Origin: JAJPHF01 sp035293805
GTDB lineage: Bacteria > Chloroflexota > UBA6077 > JAJPHF01
Reading direction: 5' to 3'
NCBI GenBank assembly: GCA_035293805.1
Contig: DATGMD010000018.1
Coordinates: 186,001-250,000 of the forward strand
DNA length: 64,000 nucleotides
Numbering within the stretch: position 1 is the first letter of the stretch; each line of letters opens with the position of its first letter. The notes below the pieces were generated by a model, which did not search any database, was not told where the DNA came from, and saw only the letters and a list, made by a program, of their open reading frames with translations. Shown piece after piece: positions 59,924-64,000 of the stretch. The position numbers and the translations under genes are program-made.

Positions 59924-60176
59924 GCAAACGCTCAGCCCCCTGTGGTGCCGGGAGCAGAGGCGGCGCGCTGCCCCGCACCGCAGCCTCCCCAGCAGCCACC
60001 AGAAAGTCCAGGAGCGGTCGGCCCTGCTGGCCGCACGCGGCTACCACCGTCAGCAGCCGCTCGGCATACCGACTCCCCGCCTCGCTATCCGAGCCGAAGC
60101 TGCCCTTGCGCCACAGCACCGCTGGCCGCAGGGCGCGTCCCGCAAGGACCTGTTTAAGGGGGGCCTGAACGCTTAC
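59924..60176 (-). mobile_element. Mini IS66-type derivative (253 bp)
   Basis: The minus-strand end GTAAGCGTTCAGGCCCCCC starts at 60176, and a diverged opposite end GCAAACGCTCAGCCCCC starts at 59924. Between them lies a transposase fragment (about 59942-60150, minus) reading ALRPAVLWRKGSFGSDSEAG, SRYAERLLTVVAACGQQGRP and PPLLPAPQ, fused 30 bp from its own end. It is an internally deleted, MITE-like copy. Confidence 0.7.
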
Positions 60177-60304
60177 CAGAAGCCCCGTGGGCCGAAGCAG
60201 TGATGCAGTGTAAGCACGGCGTATGAATTGGCTCGCACCGGGCGCGCTCGCGGCTGGCACGCGGCCTGCCCCCGGCATCGTGTACGCTTCAAGGGGGTGG
60301 TCGG

Positions 60305-61012
60305 ATGCGTTACCTGGCTCGCGCCTGGCTCCTCGCGCTCAGCGCCGTGTTGCTCGCCGGCGCGTGGCCCCGTGTGGCCGCGGCCGCCCCAGCGGGCGGC
60401 GACACCGTGCAGGTAGTCGTCGATACGCCGGCGGCCGGCAGCCACGTGGCCGGGCCGGTGCTGCTGCAAGGCTGGGCCGCCGACCCGGCGAGCGCGAGCG
60501 GCACTGGCGTGCGGGACGTGGCCGTGTATGCTGACGGGCCGGCCGACGGGGGCGGGGCCTACCTGGGCGAGGCCCGCTACGGCCTGCCCCGCGCGGACGT
60601 CGCGCGGGCGCTTGGGGCCGGCCGCTTCGCCGCGAGCGGCTTCGCCTTGCCGCTCGTGCTGCCGCCCGGTCCGCACACGCTCTACGTTTACGCCGAGACG
60701 GCCGACGCCCGGAGCGCGCCGACGCTCGTCGCGCTGGACGCCGGCCCGCAGGTCGTGAGCGGCACGCCGCCACCCCCCCACTGCCTGGGCCTGCCCACGC
60801 CGGTCGGCCCATTTGGCGGCCTGGAGACCCCGCAGAGCTACGGCGCCACCTACCCGCCCGACGTGCCGCTGGTCTTCGGCGATCCCGCGTTCTGGCTGAC
60901 CTACGGCAACCCGAACGGCGCCGCGTACATCGACCTCCAGAGCGGCACGGTGTACACGAACAGCTACTTCTACCAGCCCCGCCCGGCTAGGGGCATTCCG
61001 ATTGCCTGTTAG
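60305..61012 (+). CDS. Secreted Ig-like-domain protein
   Basis: A 235-residue exported protein: signal peptide about 1-28 (LLALSAVLLAGAWPRVAAAA), then an Ig-like domain (VVVDTPAAGSHVAGPVLLQG, VRDVAVYADGPADGGGAYLG, GFALPLVLPPGPHTLYVYAE). Such domains recur in exported proteins of Chloroflexota. The 80-residue C-terminus has aromatic turns (FWLTYGNPNGAAYIDLQSGT) and ends with Cys. GGGGGTGG precedes the ATG. Function unknown; likely a surface or cell-envelope protein. Confidence 0.75.
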   Translation: MRYLARAWLLALSAVLLAGAWPRVAAAAPAGGDTVQVVVDTPAAGSHVAGPVLLQGWAADPASASGTGVRDVAVYADGPADGGGAYLGEARYGLPRADVARALGAGRFAASGFALPLVLPPGPHTLYVYAETADARSAPTLVALDAGPQVVSGTPPPPHCLGLPTPVGPFGGLETPQSYGATYPPDVPLVFGDPAFWLTYGNPNGAAYIDLQSGTVYTNSYFYQPRPARGIPIAC

Positions 61013-61048
61013 GGCCTTCGGCGTAGCCCGCAATCACCAGTTGGCCAA

Positions 61049-61116
61049 CCAGGCTAGTGAGCGGGTTTGGCGCAGCCAAACCCGCTCACTAGCCTGGACC
61101 AGACGCTTAGCTGGGG
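61049..61116. repeat. Conserved-foot hairpin element, copy 4
   Basis: Perfect 23-bp arms (61049-61071 and 61075-61097), loop GCA, tip GTTTGGC-GCA-GCCAAAC, then the foot GACCAGACGCTTAGCTGGG (from 61097). The foot overlaps the stop end of the PRC-barrel gene, which begins at 61107. It lies between convergent genes. Confidence 0.75.
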
Positions 61117-61829
61117 TGGCGGACCGCCTGCCGCGGTGCCGCTCCATCGACGTGCGTCCACTCGGATCGCCAATGCTGCGCTCCGACAGGGATGGCGTCG
61201 TTGCTCGCCTCGGGGCGCTCGGCAGCACTCATCAGCGCCGCTGGCCGGGCGTCGGGAGCGCCTTGTCGCGGTGCGGGTGGCCGCTCCGCTTCCACGGCGT
61301 GGTCGTGGACGATCGCCTCGTCAGGCACGACGAGCAAGGCATTGCCGATCCGGATGTCGGCGTCCGCACGCACATAGTCGAGGGCTTGTGACCGGACGGT
61401 GCGCCTGAGCAGCGTGAACAGCCCGGGGGCGTTGGCAGCGTCGAAGGTGTAGCCGAGAAGCGTGCCGTCCGCCTCGTCGATGAGCATGTCGACAACCGTG
61501 CCGAGCATCCGGCCGCTGTCGGTGACTACCTTGCGCCCGGTGAGGTCCGTCACCCGAGGGCGTGAGGCGAGCGCGGTCAGGAAGCTGTACTCGTCGCCGG
61601 TCGTCTGCGGGCCACGGACCATGATGGCGTCAGGCCCAATACTACGGATGGCACTGGCCGGCAGGTAGGTCTCCTGCCGGTGACCGATCATGGCCCGCCC
61701 GGGGGAGATGACGAGCCCGGCGAGGTGGCGAGCTTCGGGATCGAGCAGGACGGCCGCGACCTCCCCGAGCTTCTCAGCCGCCGTCGCGTCGACGACTGGC
61801 CGCCCATACAACGCGCTTGCCCGGATCAT
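61107..61829 (-). CDS. PRC-barrel domain protein
   Basis: A 240-residue protein with two PRC-barrel modules: ALYGRPVVDATAAEKLGEVA with LDPEARHLAGLVISPG (about 5-70), and DLTGRKVVTDSGRMLGTVVD with DEADGTLLGYTFDAANAPG (about 90-150). The remaining 80 residues are a disordered Pro/Ala tail. PRC-barrels occur in ribosome-maturation and photosynthetic proteins and in envelope or stress proteins; partner unknown. GGAGGAGCT precedes the ATG. A related PRC-barrel gene starts at 63841. Confidence 0.82.
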   Translation of the reverse strand: MIRASALYGRPVVDATAAEKLGEVAAVLLDPEARHLAGLVISPGRAMIGHRQETYLPASAIRSIGPDAIMVRGPQTTGDEYSFLTALASRPRVTDLTGRKVVTDSGRMLGTVVDMLIDEADGTLLGYTFDAANAPGLFTLLRRTVRSQALDYVRADADIRIGNALLVVPDEAIVHDHAVEAERPPAPRQGAPDARPAALMSAAERPEASNDAIPVGAQHWRSEWTHVDGAAPRQAVRHPS

Positions 61830-61974
61830 AGCTCCTCCGTGGACCCAGTCCCCACGCGGGGCACTATCGGCCTGCCCGCGGGCCTGCTGCCACCCGTGTC
61901 GTGGCGCCGGATAGGCCCTCTGCGGCTGGCCTGGCTTCCGAAACCACCCTCCTGCAAAGCGGTCCGAACCGATC

Positions 61975-62009
61975 GTGCTAGTTCGTCCGGCGCGAGCAGC
62001 AACTAGCAT
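61975..62009. other. Inverted repeat in the divergent control region
   Basis: GTGCTAGTT (61975-61983) and AACTAGCAT (62001-62009) pair in 8 of 9 positions, centred in the 61830-62292 gap between the PRC-barrel gene and the tandem operon. A dimeric regulator site or short hairpin is possible. Nothing else is recognised in the gap. Confidence 0.35.
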
Positions 62010-62292
62010 GCCACGGGCCACGGGCCCGGCCAGTGGCTGCGAGGTCGTCTAAACAGTCCGGATGCAGGGGGCCGCTAGCTGGACCGAATCGCACACGCCC
62101 GTACCGGCGCGCTGCGCCCGGTGCGCTACCCGGCACGGCCGCAGCTGTTGCTCAGCTACGGCCGCGCCGGGGTGGCACGCCGACTGCGATTTGCAGACAT
62201 GGCTGGCACCGGTGTCCCAGTGGGGTACGGCGCCGTGGGGACGGGGTGCATGGCTTGGGATAGGGCGTGAGAGTTCGGCGAAGGAGTCGCAC

Positions 62293-62856
62293 ATGGACCA
62301 GACGACGCTGATCATTGCCGTAATCGTTGCCGTCGTGGTGATCGTAGCGGTCGCCCTCTGGGCGTACAGCCAGAAGCGGCGGTCCGAGGACCTGCGCGAG
62401 CGCTTTGGGCCGGAGTACGGCCGCGCGGTGCGGGCGTCGGGCGACCCGCGACGGGCGGAGGCGGAGCTAGCCGCGCGCCAAGAGCGCGTGGAGCGACTGC
62501 ATATTCGCCCCCTCTCCGCCCCGGATCGCGAGCGCTTTGCGCAGGCCTGGCACGCGACGCAGGCGCGCTTTGTGGATGACCCGGCCGGTGCCATGGCGGA
62601 CGCGGATCGCCTGGTCGACGAGGTGATGCGAGCCCGCGGCTACCCGATGGGCGACTTCGAGCAGCGCGCCGCGGACGTCTCCGTGGACCACGCGGCGGTG
62701 GTCGAGCACTACCGGCTCGCCCACGGCATTGCCCAACGGGCGCAGCGCGGCGAGGCCAGCACCGAGGATCTCCGGAAGGCGATGGTGCACTATCGGGCGC
62801 TCTTCGAGGATCTCCTGGGGAGCGAGCAGACGGAGCGGATGGAGGTACAACGATGA
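62293..62856 (+). CDS. Membrane-anchored protein with tandem-operon helical domain
   Basis: A 187-residue protein. One N-terminal membrane helix (TLIIAVIVAVVVIVAVALWA, residues about 5-25) precedes a charged helical domain: RERFAQAWHATQARFVDDPA, GAMADADRLVDEVMRARGYP and STEDLRKAMVHYRALFEDLL. The same domain (W...Q..FVD.P..A...AD.LV.EVM) is in the next gene. AAGGAG is 6 bp before the ATG; the stop overlaps the next ATG (ATGA). Function unknown. Confidence 0.75.
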   Translation: MDQTTLIIAVIVAVVVIVAVALWAYSQKRRSEDLRERFGPEYGRAVRASGDPRRAEAELAARQERVERLHIRPLSAPDRERFAQAWHATQARFVDDPAGAMADADRLVDEVMRARGYPMGDFEQRAADVSVDHAAVVEHYRLAHGIAQRAQRGEASTEDLRKAMVHYRALFEDLLGSEQTERMEVQR

Positions 62857-63725
62857 CCGAACGGTCGGAGCAGCGGTTGAGCACGGCAGACATGGCGGCG
62901 GCGGCGGAGCGCCAGAGCGGCCAGCCGCCGCCGGCAAGTCCCACGGGAGCGAGCGCGCCGGCACCGGGCGGGACGGAAGCGGCCGCCCTGTTCTCGGCCG
63001 ACGAGACGCAGCGCTTCCGTGATCGCTGGGATGACGTGCAGACGGGCTTTGTCGACGAGCCCCGCCACGCCGTGGAGCAAGCGGACGAGCTGGTCGCGGA
63101 GGTCATGAAGCGCCTGGCCGAGATCTTCGCCGGCGAGCGGAGCAAGCTGGAGAGCCAGTGGAGCCGGGGCGATAACGTCTCCACGGAGGACTTGCGCCAG
63201 GCGCTGCGGCGCTACCGGTCCTTCTTTGATCGGCTCCTGAGCTACGGCGGCCAGGCGGCCGAGGCGCCGGCCGGCGCTTCCGGAGCGGCACCGCCCGCCA
63301 ACCGAGCGGCGGCGCAGGCACCATCCGCGGCGGCCCCCCATCCGGCGGCCGAGGTGAGCCAGGGCGGCGCGACGCGCAACACGGAGACGCCCCCACCCAG
63401 CCAACAAGGAACGCCCAGCCCGCCGACCCCTGGCACTTCGGAGCCGCCCGCCACCGACCGGTGGGAAGAGGCCATGCCCCGGTACCGTGCAAGCTGGGAG
63501 CGGCAGTTCGGCAACCAGGGCGAGCGCTGGGAGGCCGTCGAGCCCTGTTACCGCTATGCCTGGGAGATGCAGCACCAGCCGCAGTACCGGGACCGGCCCT
63601 GGCCGGCCGCCGAGCCAGAGCTGCGACAGGACTGGGAGCGGCGGCACCCCGACACGCCGTGGGACCGGGTCGCCGACAAGGTCCGGGCCGCGTGGGAGAG
63701 CATGGCTCCAACGCGGACGCGTTAG
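62853..63725 (+). CDS. Stress-type protein sharing the tandem helical domain
   Basis: A 290-residue soluble protein. Residues about 45-130 repeat the preceding gene's domain (FRDRWDDVQTGFVDEPRHAV, EQADELVAEVMKRLAEIFAG, STEDLRQALRRYRSFFDRLL). A Pro/Ala/Gln-rich linker (about 135-200) leads to a C-terminal domain with RYRASWERQFGNQGERWEAV, YRYAWEMQHQPQYRDRPWP and DTPWDRVADKVRAAWESM, resembling domains found beside stress proteins in Chloroflexota and Deinococcus. It is translationally coupled to the membrane-anchored partner, so the two may form a complex. Confidence 0.7.
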   Translation: MTERSEQRLSTADMAAAAERQSGQPPPASPTGASAPAPGGTEAAALFSADETQRFRDRWDDVQTGFVDEPRHAVEQADELVAEVMKRLAEIFAGERSKLESQWSRGDNVSTEDLRQALRRYRSFFDRLLSYGGQAAEAPAGASGAAPPANRAAAQAPSAAAPHPAAEVSQGGATRNTETPPPSQQGTPSPPTPGTSEPPATDRWEEAMPRYRASWERQFGNQGERWEAVEPCYRYAWEMQHQPQYRDRPWPAAEPELRQDWERRHPDTPWDRVADKVRAAWESMAPTRTR

Positions 63726-63756
63726 CCGCCAAGGAGTAGTCCGTCAGCGGCCGCGC

Positions 63757-63785
63757 GGGGGAGGGCCCGGCCAGGGCCTTCCCCC
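63757..63785 (+). terminator. Hairpin terminator after the tandem operon
   Basis: GGGGGAGGGCCC (63757-63768) pairs with GGGCCTTCCCCC (63774-63785) with one mismatch, 32 bp after the operon stop. Confidence 0.55.
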
Positions 63786-63840
63786 GTCTGGTCCCGACCG
63801 CCCGCGCGCCGGTTGCCGCGCGGGCTCACAGGAGAGCATC

Positions 63841-64000
63841 ATGATGCGAGCGAAAGACTTGCACGGTCGCGCCGTCATCGACCTCGAGAGCGCCCGCAAG
63901 CTGGGGTCCGTGGGCGAGCTCCTGCTCGACCCGCAGGGCCGGCAGATCGCCGGGCTCGTGGTTTCCGAGGGCGGCTCGTTGCTCGGCGGGCAGCACCACA
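63841..64000 (+). CDS. PRC-barrel domain protein (3' cut by window end)
   Basis: ATG 63841 follows AGGAGAG. The 53 visible residues begin MMRAKDLHGRAVIDLESARK and continue LGSVGELLLDPQGRQIAGLV, the N-terminal strand pattern of a PRC-barrel and similar to the protein at 61107-61829. The rest is beyond the window. With its relative it brackets the tandem-domain operon. ATG 63844 is an alternative start. Confidence 0.8.
   Translation, partial: MMRAKDLHGRAVIDLESARKLGSVGELLLDPQGRQIAGLVVSEGGSLLGGQHH

Overview
The window is about 70% GC, has short intergenic gaps, and uses ATG, GTG and TTG starts behind GGAGG-type ribosome binding sites. The mix of genes looks most like an uncultured soil or water member of the Chloroflexota: repeated substrate-binding lipoproteins, Rieske and LLM-type monooxygenases, ACMSD-like amidohydrolases, PIN toxin-antitoxin pairs, PRC-barrel stress proteins, a MurA with Asp at the catalytic Cys position, and an IPEADSL-type sorting tail. 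This placement is inference, because there is no rRNA or ribosomal marker. No tRNA, rRNA or CRISPR array was seen.

Layout. 1-10.6 kb: a large repeat/DUF2325-like protein cut by the window edge, an MBL-fold hydrolase, a chagasin-type inhibitor facing a papain-like peptidase, a dynamin-like GTPase, a decayed antitoxin/PIN pair, YceI and fumarase. 10.6-14.6 kb: a small replication-type module (strong promoter, XRE regulator, and an initiator joining a phage-O-like winged helix to a DnaA domain I) and two exported proteins. 14.9-33.3 kb: a catabolic island with an LLM flavin monooxygenase, TcuA/TcuB, two paralogous Rieske oxygenases, an SDR epimerase, five solute-binding proteins without permease or ATPase genes, two VOC proteins, two amidohydrolases and a Mut7-C protein. 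33.7-46.2 kb: a GNAT-fused ADP-forming acyl-CoA synthetase, a deaminase, a two-component pair with a soluble kinase, an AI-2E-type permease, a Cys-rich GreA-like factor, glutamate dehydrogenase, a PAS kinase and a CBS protein. 46.3-53.9 kb: MurA, a dihydroorotase-like enzyme, an intact PIN toxin-antitoxin pair with a leaderless-type promoter, an alpha/beta hydrolase, asparaginase, a nucleotidyltransferase, a Uma2 remnant and an SH3b protein. 54-64 kb: Hsp20 with an 11-bp-phased operator, an RlpA-like protein, PrpD, IS66-derived remnants, a flavin split-barrel protein, an M23 peptidase, a secreted Ig-like protein, and a stress-type cluster of two tandem unknown proteins between two PRC-barrel genes.

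Three things deserve most attention. First, four intergenic hairpins (near 8.96, 54.2, 55.0 and 61.05 kb) share a conserved tip and a conserved GCTTAGC foot, yet each has its own perfectly paired stem. Second, 24-bp repeats lie inside the O/DnaA-fusion initiator gene, an arrangement like the lambda origin. Third, four TTAG-type boxes on an 11-bp phase overlap the expected -35 region of hsp20. Several decayed genes (PIN, Uma2, IS66 transposases) show that the region has had mobile DNA passing through it.
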